Assembly: GCF_003460605.1 (NCBI RefSeq) | Contig: NZ_QTVN01000022.1 | Span: forward strand, 19,241-67,592 | Reading direction: 5' to 3' | DNA: 48,352 bases | Source of the DNA: Ruminococcus sp. AF31-8BH | GTDB lineage: Bacteria; Bacillota; Clostridia; Lachnospirales; Lachnospiraceae | Part shown: piece by piece, positions 1-7,048 of the stretch | Numbering within the stretch: position 1 is the stretch's first letter | Layout of the letters: each line of letters starts with the position of its first letter | Notes under the pieces: generated by a model | Databases searched by the model: none | Seen by the model: the letters and a program-made list of their open reading frames with translations, nothing else | What the model was told of the DNA's origin: nothing | Translations under genes and position numbers: made by a program

Positions 1-313
1 TACTGTATAACATCTTTTCTCTAACATTTCTTTATCCTCTTTTCTTTGAAATATGAAAGAAAAATTATTCCTTCATATAACGAAACGCTCAGAGGTTGTT
101 TTACAGTGGTCAAAAGCAAATTTTTTTACTTTTTTCTTACGAGTTTTCTTTAATGCAACTCGTAACATTAGATTTTTACATTTTTCATGAAATTAAGTAA
201 AGAAAAAGAGCATATGGAATTGAATCCATACACTCTATGATTACTGGAACTTTATTTCATTTTTAATTCAACAAACTTGAATTTGTTAATTAGAATTGCT
301 CTCAAAGCAACAA
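1..313. other. Intergenic AT-rich stretch
   Basis: No convincing coding region is visible on either strand. The only structure noted is one copy of the cassette-like 13-mer at 272-284, lying about 30 nt beyond the stop codon of the LysE fragment. The rest is AT-rich sequence without a recognisable terminator or RNA gene. Confidence 0.6.
272..284 (-). repeat. Cassette-like 13-mer, copy 1
   Basis: Reads AAATTCAAGTTTG on the minus strand. It lies about 30 nt downstream of the LysE fragment stop at 314, farther from its gene than the other copies. It is in the same orientation as the copies at 3993, 4403, 6200 and 11039. Confidence 0.75.
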
Positions 314-700
314 TTATCTTAACATTCCCCAAATACACTCCAGTAATGTTAGTGCAAGGATAATGTTAATAACACGGAAATGCCGTAGATAAAACTTCTG
401 AATCAGTGCGCCCAAGCCAGTCCAAGTACAGGTTGCGATCGTTCCGATTGTTGCAATAACCAGCTCAAAAAACAGCAAAGCCGGAAAAGAGGACATATAT
501 CCTACAACATAACCCGTTAGTGCGGTAACTCCGAACATATAGATCTTCACATTGACAAATTGCAGCATGAAGCCTTTCAGAAACGATGCCGATTGCTCTG
601 CGTTTTCTGTTGACGGCTTACTAAAAGCAATATGAATCGCAAGCCACAGGATATAGGCTGCTCCGATGTACTTCAGCACTTCCATTACATTTAGAAGCAA
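314..700 (-). pseudogene. LysE/RhtB-family amino-acid exporter, 3' remnant
   Basis: The 128 readable residues contain about four hydrophobic segments and resemble the C-terminal two thirds of LysE/RhtB exporters, which are normally about 200 residues and export amino acids or metabolites through the inner membrane. The frame opens at a TTG with no good ribosome binding site and can be read a little further upstream (about 20 residues) before hitting a stop. The N-terminal third with the family's conserved PGP segment is not found in any frame. I therefore read this as a truncated gene. A LysR-type fragment lies just upstream on the same strand, and LysE exporters are often paired with LysR regulators, so both may be remains of one locus. 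The family call is by overall resemblance, not by search. Confidence 0.6.
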
Positions 701-835
701 AGAATTAACCCCATATACAAAAATTGCGCAGTACCGCCATAGGCATAATCATCAACCACCTTTCTGCTGTTATTATATCAGCAAACAGCGGTACATACAT
801 AACACCTATTTTATATGATTATCCATAGCATACGA

Positions 836-1024
836 CTATGGATTGGCTGGAGCATATTTCCATAATTCTTCCAGATAGCTTTTTCCAAGTTCATTTAATT
901 CCTGATTTTCATTCAGCACATATCCAATATGCATTGTTTCATTTTCTGCAAGCGGAACGGAGATGATATTTTCTCCATTCAAATATTTCGGGAAAATGCC
1001 ACTTGAAATAGTATAGGCATTCAT
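836..1024 (-). pseudogene. LysR-type regulator, C-terminal remnant
   Basis: About 62 residues, from the Met at 1024 to the stop at 836, look like the last part of a LysR-type effector-binding domain (a G-I-F-P loop, then an alternating strand/helix tail ending in a Leu/Lys-rich helix). The open frame continues upstream to 1129, but that part is antisense to the 3' end of the MATE gene and is not LysR-like. The regulator is therefore cut at about 1025-1040, exactly where the MATE gene ends. The DNA-binding half is missing, so it cannot function. The abrupt junction suggests the MATE pair was inserted into, or replaced, the 5' part of this gene. Confidence 0.6.
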
Positions 1025-1040
1025 TCCTTTCGGGCCGCCG

Positions 1041-2372
1041 TCACGGGCCTGTGATTGCCTTGCGGTAAATGACAAGGGAAATGATCGCAGTAATCGCTTC
1101 CGTGATCCAAAACGCATTCCAGACGCCAACCGCTCCGAAAAACCTGCTGAGTAAAAACGCAGCCGGGATGATGACCACTACATACCGGCAAAGGGAAATC
1201 AGTAAGGAGGGAGTTCCTTTCCCAAGTCCCTCCAATGCGCCGGAAGATGTAACAGAAACCGCCGAGACGATAAACCCAGCCCCGATGATGCGTAAGGCGG
1301 TTTCCCCGGCCTGAATCGTCGCTTCTGTGTGGGTAAACAGCCCCATCAACTGTCCGGGGATCAGCAGACATATTACTGTCCCAAACACCATAATGATACC
1401 ACTCATGCACAAAACGATCTTAAAGATCTGGCTGACCCGTTGGTGTTCCCCCGCGCCGTAGTTATAGCCGATCAGGGGGCGCATCCCCTGCACAATGCCA
1501 TTCGCTGGAAGATAGACAAATGTCTGCAATTTGTAATAGATTCCCAAAACCAGAATATACACTTCGGAATATGCCGCCAAAATCGCATTGAGCGCCGAAA
1601 TCAAAAGAGACGGAAGCGCGAGATTCAGGGTTGCGGGAATGCCAATGGAGTACAGCTTTATTACCATCTTTTTGCTGGGGAGAATGTACTGCCTGCGGAT
1701 ATGCACGCGAATTGGCCGCGCAAGATAGACTACAAGGTAAATCGTCAGCGTCAGAGCCTGTCCGATGCCGGTCGCCAGCGCAGCGCCTTCGATTCCCATT
1801 TCCGGGAATGGTCCATAGCCAAAAATCAGAACGGGATCTAAGACAATGTTTGTGATGCACCCGCACATCAGGCTTATCATGGTCGTTTTCATGTTTCCTA
1901 CTGCCTGGAACAATTTCTCAAACGTCATGCTGACGGTAACAATGAGTGTAAAGGCGAACGCAACGACAGAATAGCGGACGCCAAGTTCAATGACCGCTTC
2001 GGATGAAGTGAACATCCGCAGGAAAACCGGCATGATCGTAATACAGCAGACTGTCATAACAACGCCATGAATCACGGCAAGCACAAGTCCCTGCGTGGCT
2101 GCCTGATCCGCTTTTCTGTGATCCCCCGCGCCCAGATACAAGGCGATCACTGCATTGATCCCAACGCCAAATCCAATTCCGGCAGCATTGATAAAATTTT
2201 GAACCGGGTAAACCAATGATAATGCCGTCATAGCCTCCTCGCTGATCTGCGCGACAAAAAAGCTGTCCACAATGTTGTAGAGGGAGTTGACCAGCATGGA
2301 TAACACCATCGGCAGGGACATGGATAAAATCAGCGGCAATATCGGTTTCTCTTTCATGAAAGTGTCGTTCAT
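1041..2372 (-). CDS. MATE family efflux transporter (second of pair)
   Basis: A 443-residue membrane protein with about twelve hydrophobic segments in two similar halves, as in the MATE/NorM family that exports cationic drugs using a Na+ or H+ gradient. Family features visible are the N-terminal L-P-M and Y-N-I-V-D-S-F-F-V segments and, in the second half, a G-x-x-P-L-I-G-Y-N-Y-G-A-G stretch. I chose the ATG at 2372 because GGAGG sits 5 nt upstream; the frame extends 7 codons further without a good site. It starts 22 nt after the first MATE gene stops, so the two are co-transcribed and may work as a heteromeric pump or as two pumps of different specificity. The base composition is clearly richer in GC than the genes to its right. 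Its 3' end abuts the LysR remnant. Confidence 0.9.
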   Translation of the reverse strand: MNDTFMKEKPILPLILSMSLPMVLSMLVNSLYNIVDSFFVAQISEEAMTALSLVYPVQNFINAAGIGFGVGINAVIALYLGAGDHRKADQAATQGLVLAVIHGVVMTVCCITIMPVFLRMFTSSEAVIELGVRYSVVAFAFTLIVTVSMTFEKLFQAVGNMKTTMISLMCGCITNIVLDPVLIFGYGPFPEMGIEGAALATGIGQALTLTIYLVVYLARPIRVHIRRQYILPSKKMVIKLYSIGIPATLNLALPSLLISALNAILAAYSEVYILVLGIYYKLQTFVYLPANGIVQGMRPLIGYNYGAGEHQRVSQIFKIVLCMSGIIMVFGTVICLLIPGQLMGLFTHTEATIQAGETALRIIGAGFIVSAVSVTSSGALEGLGKGTPSLLISLCRYVVVIIPAAFLLSRFFGAVGVWNAFWITEAITAIISLVIYRKAITGP

Positions 2373-2394
2373 AATTCCTCCTTCGCAAAACACG

Positions 2395-3735
2395 TTATGA
2401 GATATTTTTGCGTCGATGCCATGCCATCATCACAAGTGCAACGAGCAAAGTGGCGGTTTCCGCAACCGGAAATGCAAGCCAGATTCCGTTCAGCTGGAAC
2501 AATTTGTCCAGACACCACAGGGCAGGCACAAGGAAAAGCATTTGCCTGCATAATTGGATTGCCATGCTGGACCCTACTTTTTCTGTGGTCTGAAAATAGG
2601 TGGAAATCATCGTAGAAAGGCCGCAAAACAGATAGCTTGCCGCCATGATCCGCATGGCGGAGATTCCAAAGGAGCGCATGGCTTCCGACGCCATAAACAA
2701 TCCCAGAATCTGCGCCGGAAAGAGGAGGACAGCCAACGTCCCCAGTATCATCATGCCGGTGACCAAAACAGTTCCATATCGGAAAGCTGAATGCAGCCGT
2801 TCGCTGTTGCCTGCGCCGTAGTTAAACCGCATGACAGGCAAACAGCCTTGAATCAAGCCGTTTACCGTCATAACAATCAGCTGCTGCACCTTAAAATATG
2901 CGCCGAAGAAAGCGATCGCCGTATCGGAATACGCCACCAAAAACAGATTGACAAAGGTCACCACAAACGAACTGAGGGCGTTCATGATAAAAGATGGCAG
3001 GCCAAAGGCAAAAATACGGTAGATCATCTGCTTTTTCAAATGAAAGCCTTTGATTTTTACCTGCACTTTCTGCTTTTTGCCCAGCAGTAAAGCAAATGCC
3101 AAAATCATGGACAGCAGATAGCCTGCAACGGTAGCTACCGCAGCGCCGCGGATTCCCATAGCCGGGAAAATACCAATCCCAAAAATCAGAATGGGGTCGA
3201 ACACGAAGTTAACGACCACGCCCGCAATCTGGAACCACATGGGAGCGACCATGTTCCCGGTGGCCTGTATCATCTTCTGGATGGCGATATGCACCATATT
3301 GGGAATTTGCATGAAGGAGCACACACTCATATAGGCGATGCTCAGCTGATAAATTTCTTCATTATTGGTGAATGCCCGAAAATAGGGTTTCATAATCAGT
3401 AATGACATAAGGTTGAGCAAAGCACCTATTCCAAAAGCCAGTAACAATCCATGTGTGACAGTTGCATTTGCCTCATCCTGCTTTTTCTGTCCAAGATACC
3501 CTGCTATCAGCACATTCACGCCGACACCGATCCAGATAGACGCTGCATTCATCAATGTTGTAATCGGGAATGACAGAGAAACAGCGGTCAATGCATTCTC
3601 ACTCAACCGCGCCACAAACGCGCTGTCTATCAGGTTATAGGAATATTGCAGGAACATGGAAATCAGCGGCGGTATCGACATTTGCCAGATGAGCTTTCCA
3701 ACAGGAGCGACCGCCATTTTATTATTGGTCTGCAT
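2395..3735 (-). CDS. MATE family efflux transporter (first of pair)
   Basis: A 446-residue MATE-type multidrug/oligosaccharidyl-lipid/polysaccharide exporter with about twelve membrane segments. The family hallmarks are the N-terminal Y-N-L-I-D-S-A-F-V segment (about residues 34-42) and a G-C-L-P-V-M-R-F-N-Y-G-A-G stretch at the start of the second half. The ATG at 3735 was chosen because GAGGAGGG lies 5 nt upstream; a longer frame to 3774 has no such site. It is similar in plan to the following gene but clearly diverged, so the tandem pair is not a recent duplication. A strong promoter and a leader terminator lie directly upstream (3811-3925), so expression of both pumps may be controlled by attenuation. 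Substrate cannot be predicted. Confidence 0.9.
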   Translation of the reverse strand: MQTNNKMAVAPVGKLIWQMSIPPLISMFLQYSYNLIDSAFVARLSENALTAVSLSFPITTLMNAASIWIGVGVNVLIAGYLGQKKQDEANATVTHGLLLAFGIGALLNLMSLLIMKPYFRAFTNNEEIYQLSIAYMSVCSFMQIPNMVHIAIQKMIQATGNMVAPMWFQIAGVVVNFVFDPILIFGIGIFPAMGIRGAAVATVAGYLLSMILAFALLLGKKQKVQVKIKGFHLKKQMIYRIFAFGLPSFIMNALSSFVVTFVNLFLVAYSDTAIAFFGAYFKVQQLIVMTVNGLIQGCLPVMRFNYGAGNSERLHSAFRYGTVLVTGMMILGTLAVLLFPAQILGLFMASEAMRSFGISAMRIMAASYLFCGLSTMISTYFQTTEKVGSSMAIQLCRQMLFLVPALWCLDKLFQLNGIWLAFPVAETATLLVALVMMAWHRRKNIS

Positions 3736-3810
3736 ACTTTCCCTCCTCTCCACAAAGTGTCCGGCAGCTTCCATCCTCCGTTCTGCCAGATTTTCCAGTA
3801 TGCAGACAAC

Positions 3811-3848
3811 AAAAAAGCCACACGGCTATCACAAGATAGCTGTGTGGC
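3811..3848 (-). terminator. Leader hairpin with U-run before the MATE pair (attenuator candidate)
   Basis: A 14-bp stem with one G-U pair and a 4-nt loop (arms 3817-3830 and 3835-3848) is followed on the minus strand by six T residues at 3811-3816. It lies between the MATE promoter (3897-3925) and the MATE start at 3735, so transcripts from that promoter must pass it. A GTG-initiated frame of 71 codons (3878-3663) runs through the hairpin but has no clear ribosome binding site. The hairpin could be a simple terminator for upstream transcription or an attenuator induced by a translation inhibitor. Confidence 0.8.
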
Positions 3849-3896
3849 AAAAAGATGACCGAATCCGGAAAAGTCCACTCAAATTTTACGCTCAGT

Positions 3897-3925
3897 ATTA
3901 TAGCATTCTTTCAGGAGACTTTCAA
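3897..3925 (-). promoter_or_regulatory. Sigma-A-type promoter of the MATE pair
   Basis: On the minus strand, TTGAAA (3920-3925), a 17-nt spacer and TATAAT (3897-3902). The -10 box is preceded by TG one base upstream, as in extended -10 promoters. Start of transcription is expected near 3890, about 155 nt before the first MATE start codon. Confidence 0.8.
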
Positions 3926-3985
3926 GCATTAATCATTACGGAATTGTGGTGGCATATTTATTGTTTTATATGTTATTTCTCTATT

Positions 3986-4005
3986 AGTTCTGCAAACTTG
4001 AATTT
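3986..4005 (-). repeat. Cassette-like repeat, copy 2 (20-nt form)
   Basis: Minus-strand AAATTCAAGTTTGCAGAACT, starting 7 nt after the stop codon of the Cys-rich gene (stop 4013-4015). It is identical over 20 nt to the copy at 6193-6212, although the sequences on both sides differ. Confidence 0.85.
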
Positions 4006-4012
4006 GACTTGC

Positions 4013-4336
4013 CTATTTTCTTAAAATCTCATGTGGAGCTTCTATTTCATTTGCCAAGGTATGCTCTGTTAATTCTGACATCAATTTCAATTTTTTATTA
4101 ATCAATGGTCGCATACAATTAGGAACATGTTCTTGATGTGCTCTGTGGATTGCTACACATTCCTTACAGTTTCCGTGATAACGACAGGCTTTCAGGCAAG
4201 GACAGTGATCTTTGTCTTTATACTCCTTACGAAATTCCGCTGCAAATTCTTCTTGCAGTCTCAGCCCCTCGACACGGTTTCCCTTATGAAATTCTACCAT
4301 TGCATCCAGTTCTTTCTGGTTCCCTTCAATCTTCAT
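4013..4336 (-). CDS. Small Cys/His-rich protein, probable metal binding
   Basis: A 107-residue soluble protein with an acidic/basic helical first half and a dense central Cys/His block: C-P-C, then C-x3-H-x2-C-x2-C, then H-x2-H-x2-H and a further C. This spacing suggests a zinc or iron site. Similar short Cys-rich proteins of unknown role occur in clostridia, but I cannot give a family name with certainty. I chose ATG 4336; GGAGG is 12 nt upstream, and a TTG start at 4360 is possible. It lies alone between two copies of the cassette-like repeat (3993 and 4403), downstream of the MerR gene on the same strand. Confidence 0.7.
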   Translation of the reverse strand: MKIEGNQKELDAMVEFHKGNRVEGLRLQEEFAAEFRKEYKDKDHCPCLKACRYHGNCKECVAIHRAHQEHVPNCMRPLINKKLKLMSELTEHTLANEIEAPHEILRK

Positions 4337-4402
4337 GTTATTATAGCGCCTCCATTTCAACTATTCCTCATTTTCTGATAAATTCCGATTTTCTCAATTC
4401 TC

Positions 4403-4415
4403 CAAACTTGAATTT
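4403..4415 (-). repeat. Cassette-like 13-mer, copy 3
   Basis: Minus-strand AAATTCAAGTTTG overlapping the TAA stop codon (4414-4416) of the MerR gene. The sequence after it (down to about 4380) ends in GGAATTT, an inverted match to the start of the repeat, so about 36 nt could fold with a short terminal stem. A diverged relative of this longer form is at 11474-11507. Confidence 0.85.
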
Positions 4416-5148
4416 ACCTTCTGCTCATATAAAATATATCAATAGCTTTACTTGCAAACTCTGCTGTGCCAACTCCTCCAACATCATCAATATTTTCCGT
4501 AAGTTCTCCTCCACCGGCATACATTCTTCCAAGACCGCATAAAATCTTATCAGAACATGTATAAAAATGATCTGTAATGTAATCCTGAAGTTTCCTTACC
4601 TGCAACTGCACCTGTTCATCTTCTGGGTCCATTTCTTTCATTTGTCCGAATTCAACAAATAATTGCATAAACTCATTTGCAACAGTAGCTTCATCGTCTT
4701 TCGTCCAGTTCTTTGTTTTCTCTTCAAACTCCTTATACTCAGAGGTTTGTCCCCATTGTTCTTTTGCTCGTTTAGAATACTCATCAATCTTTGTTGTATC
4801 AAATACTTTAAAATCCATATATTTCACTCCTATTCCTTTTATTCCTCGAGCGAAACTAATAAGATTTTCAAGATGCTCTTTTTTCATAGTTAGCAATTCA
4901 ATCTGCTGCTCTAATGCTTTGTTCCTGTCAAAGTTAGGGGCATCAATTATCTTTTTAATCTCCTTAAGCGGAAATTCCAATTCCTTAAACAGTAAAATTT
5001 GTTGCAGCCTTTCCAAGGATGTATCGTCATACAACCTATAACCTGACTCTGTATATTCAATAGGTTTTAAGAGACCAATGGTATCATAATACTGCAGAGT
5101 GCGTATACTCACTCCTGTTAATTTACTTACCTCATTCACTGTCATCAT
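4414..5148 (-). CDS. MerR-family regulator with TipAS-type effector domain
   Basis: A 244-residue regulator. Residues 3-27 form the winged helix-turn-helix (V-N-E-V-S-K-L-T-G-V-S-I-R-T-L-Q-Y-Y-D), followed by the G-Y-R-L-Y-D wing and a dimer coiled coil to about residue 110. The remaining part, with W-x-x-T-S-E-Y-K-E-F and a final Y-A-G-G-G segment, resembles the TipAS antibiotic-binding domain of TipA/Mta/SkgA proteins, which bind thiopeptides and other lipophilic drugs and activate resistance genes. Start 5148 is preferred because GGAGG is 8 nt upstream; ATGs at 5154 and 5145 are alternatives. The promoter in front (5175-5205) has the 19-bp spacer typical of MerR-regulated promoters, which suggests autoregulation. 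It is a single-gene unit followed by the cassette-like repeat. Confidence 0.88.
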   Translation of the reverse strand: MMTVNEVSKLTGVSIRTLQYYDTIGLLKPIEYTESGYRLYDDTSLERLQQILLFKELEFPLKEIKKIIDAPNFDRNKALEQQIELLTMKKEHLENLISFARGIKGIGVKYMDFKVFDTTKIDEYSKRAKEQWGQTSEYKEFEEKTKNWTKDDEATVANEFMQLFVEFGQMKEMDPEDEQVQLQVRKLQDYITDHFYTCSDKILCGLGRMYAGGGELTENIDDVGGVGTAEFASKAIDIFYMSRR

Positions 5149-5174
5149 TGTCATTTCCTCCTCTCGATAAACAT

Positions 5175-5211
5175 ATCGTAAACTATTACGTTGCGTAGGA
5201 GTCAATAGTTT
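5175..5211 (-). promoter_or_regulatory. MerR-type promoter/operator with 19-bp spacer
   Basis: Minus-strand TTGACT (5200-5205) and TACGAT (5175-5180) are separated by 19 bp, longer than the usual 17 and characteristic of promoters untwisted by MerR-family activators. A perfect 8-bp inverted repeat, AAACTATT (5180-5187) and AATAGTTT (5204-5211), spans the spacer. It lies directly before the MerR gene, so autoactivation is expected. Confidence 0.85.
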
Positions 5212-5300
5212 TTCAAAGAAATTTTCAAAATTAACAGCTTGATAAATTTAAATTTTCCTGTTATACAAACTGAAAGTTTCTTTTTCTTGATAAATGGGGA

Positions 5301-6065
5301 TTAGTTTTCCTTTTTTCCAATCAGCAATAACCACCTATGGTCAAAGCATATTTGTCCCTCCTTGATATAGGGATTAAAACCTGTTTTATCTCCACCATTC
5401 AAATCGTATTCCATTTTATCAATAATATCTTTTTGAATATCCTCTGGTGTACTTGTCAAATCCATCCAACTTTGTAGATTTACAGGAACAAGTGTTGTTT
5501 CTTCAAGCTGAAGCTCAAAAGCATCCTCAAACAATGCTTCAAATTCTTCTCTGCTAAGTATTCTTGTATGTGAGTTATCACGCATCGTTTCAATAGCGTC
5601 ATTAGTTTCACGCAATTCTTCTGTAGTCGCTACCATATCCCAAATAACAAGTTTTCCACCTTTTTTCAAAACTCGTTGCATCTCCCGAAAAGGCTTTTCA
5701 GGCTCAACAAAATGATGCAATGAAAGTCTTGTAATCACAAGGTCAAATGTTTCATCTTCAAAAGGTAAGCATTCCGCATTCCCCGATACAAATGATATGT
5801 TCTGAATACCTTCTTGCTTTGCCAGTTTTTTTCCCTGCTCCAACATTGCTTCTGTCAAATCCAAACAAGTAATGTCCTTAACATAAGGAGCCACTGCTCT
5901 TCCACATATACAGGTTCCAGCAGCAACCTCCAATGCATGTTCATTGCCCTTTGCCTGAATACTACGAATCAAATAATCGGTATATTCTGCCTTAGACATA
6001 TGATATGAAGCAAATTTCTCTGCTTGTGTACCAAATGATTTTTTCACTTCATTATAGTTATTCAT
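5301..6065 (-). CDS. Class I SAM-dependent methyltransferase
   Basis: A 254-residue protein with the Rossmann methyltransferase plan. Motif I is at about 45-57 (L-E-V-A-A-G-T-C-I-C-G-R-A), the acidic strand after it carries D69, and the post-motif segment F-D-L-V-I-T-R-L-S-L-H-H-F is at about 107-119. The tail resembles UbiE/Arsenite-type small-molecule methyltransferases. Motif I has C-I-C where G-x-x usually follows, which is unusual but keeps the glycine turn. The substrate is unknown. It has its own extended -10 promoter (6131-6140) and ATG at 6065; AT-rich repeats with AAACTT/AAGTTT symmetry lie on both sides (5262-5280 and 6080-6120), as if it were a discrete mobile unit. Confidence 0.8.
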   Translation of the reverse strand: MNNYNEVKKSFGTQAEKFASYHMSKAEYTDYLIRSIQAKGNEHALEVAAGTCICGRAVAPYVKDITCLDLTEAMLEQGKKLAKQEGIQNISFVSGNAECLPFEDETFDLVITRLSLHHFVEPEKPFREMQRVLKKGGKLVIWDMVATTEELRETNDAIETMRDNSHTRILSREEFEALFEDAFELQLEETTLVPVNLQSWMDLTSTPEDIQKDIIDKMEYDLNGGDKTGFNPYIKEGQICFDHRWLLLIGKKEN

Positions 6066-6130
6066 AAACTTTTACCTCGCTGTAAACTTCAAAGTTTCTG
6101 TTCCTTACAAACTTCGATTTTAATGTCTCT

Positions 6131-6140
6131 ATTATACCAT
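6131..6140 (-). promoter_or_regulatory. Extended -10 promoter before the methyltransferase
   Basis: Minus-strand ATGGTATAAT, giving TG one base before a perfect TATAAT. The -35 region is only a T-run, which is tolerated with an extended -10. It lies 66 nt upstream of the ATG at 6065 and downstream of the terminator at 6164-6187. Confidence 0.6.
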
Positions 6141-6163
6141 AATGATACTATTATAAAAAAGGA

Positions 6164-6187
6164 AAAAGAGCTCCTTCGAGCTCTTTT
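6164..6187 (-). terminator. Intrinsic terminator after the GNAT remnant
   Basis: A perfect 10-bp stem (6164-6173 with 6178-6187) and a 4-nt loop, with AGAGCTC arms, runs into a short T-run on the minus strand. The AT-rich flanks would also let it act on the other strand. It separates the GNAT remnant and its repeat from the methyltransferase promoter. Confidence 0.75.
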
Positions 6188-6192
6188 GGGTC

Positions 6193-6212
6193 AGTTCTGC
6201 AAACTTGAATTT
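6193..6212 (-). repeat. Cassette-like repeat, copy 4 (20-nt form)
   Basis: Minus-strand AAATTCAAGTTTGCAGAACT, beginning immediately after the TAG stop codon (6213-6215) of the GNAT remnant. It is identical over 20 nt to the copy at 3986-4005, 2.2 kb away, after an unrelated gene. Confidence 0.85.
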
Positions 6213-6515
6213 CTATTTGTGTTGCCATGTCATTACATAATCTTTTTCTCCGGTAGCCTCATCTAAGCCACTATGCTGAATCTCAAATTCTTCTCTCTTA
6301 TAAAAAGATATTGCCCGTGCGTTCTTTTGGTATACGTTCAAGTACAACTTATTCCTTTTATCCTTTGCATAATTCAGCAGAATTTTACCTAGACCCTGCG
6401 ATTGCATTTCACCAGAAACAAAAATGCCCTCAACATATTCATCATTTAACCCTAGGGTTAAACTTAACTACTATTTTTTCTTTGCGATATAAAATACATA
6501 ACTGTAATAATCTAC
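6213..6515 (-). pseudogene. GNAT acetyltransferase remnant with tandem TAG codons
   Basis: The 3' part reads as the end of a GNAT N-acetyltransferase: the acetyl-CoA loop Q-S-Q-G-L-G-K followed by L-Y-L-N-V-Y-Q-K-N-A-R-A-I-S-F-Y, the family's motif B. The same frame continues upstream through about 20 more codons, then meets two adjacent TAG codons at about 6466-6471, and beyond them only some 20 residues remain before the frame closes. The N-terminal half is absent and the HD-domain gene begins at once. I infer a decayed gene joined to its neighbour by deletion. A perfect 18-bp palindrome lies at 6445-6462 near the break. The last residues and the repeat after the stop are intact. Confidence 0.75.
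6445..6462. repeat. Perfect 18-bp palindrome
   Basis: TTTAACCCTAGGGTTAAA is its own reverse complement. It lies inside the GNAT remnant, just downstream of the tandem TAG codons. It may be a protein-binding dyad or a recombination scar; the sequence alone does not decide. Confidence 0.7.
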
Positions 6516-6517
6516 TA

Positions 6518-7011
6518 CTAATCTAAAATAAAGCGATTATAAGCTATCCTTTTTCCTGTGTTTGTTTTAAAGTTTTCATCTATACACTTTTTTATCTTTT
6601 CCTGTTCTTTTTCTTTATCCATAACCGTTAAATTTTCAAGCAAATCAGCTTCCCATTGTATTTGAAAATCAAGTCCATCAATTTTAGATGGAGTATGATG
6701 GTTGCCTATTATAAAGCATATTCTATCAATATTTTTGTTATAGCCTACCTTTTTTAATATTTCTTTCGCTACTTCTGGTCCTTCCTTTTCTTGATAGACA
6801 CCATCAATAGAACCGTATTTTTTTGTGCTTCAACCGCACCAATATCATGTAGTATAGCAATAATACTGATGAATTCTTTTTCTTCCTCTCCGATATTTTC
6901 TCCTTTCATTATATCTTCTGCATTTTTCAAAACTTTGAGAGTATGCTCTATGCCAAAAGGAATTTCTTTGAATACTTCTTTCATCTCTATAATAATTTTT
7001 TCTTTAAACAT
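6518..7011 (-). pseudogene. HD-domain phosphohydrolase, frameshifted
   Basis: The ATG at 7011 has GGAGGT 6 nt upstream. The first 60 residues carry an HD-domain start (G-I-E-H-T-L-K-V, then A-I-L-H-D-I-G). At 6819-6825 a run of seven A residues shifts the frame, and the ORF ends early at 6769. Adding one A restores a long HD-family continuation (K-Y-G-S-I-D-G-V, later G-N-H-H-T-P and a final helical part) that ends at a TAG at 6518-6520. The gene would then be about 164 residues, a usual length for small HD phosphohydrolases, metal-dependent enzymes that often act on nucleotides. The lesion may be a real mutation, a sequencing error in the homopolymer, or slippage-controlled expression. Confidence 0.75.
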
Positions 7012-7048
7012 AAATTACCTCCATTTATACCTTATAGGTGTTTTAGTT

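Noticed and set aside
3663..3878. 71-codon leader frame as a protein gene
   Set aside because: It starts with GTG without a ribosome binding site and overlaps the hairpin and the first MATE gene in another phase; it is mentioned only as a possible leader peptide.
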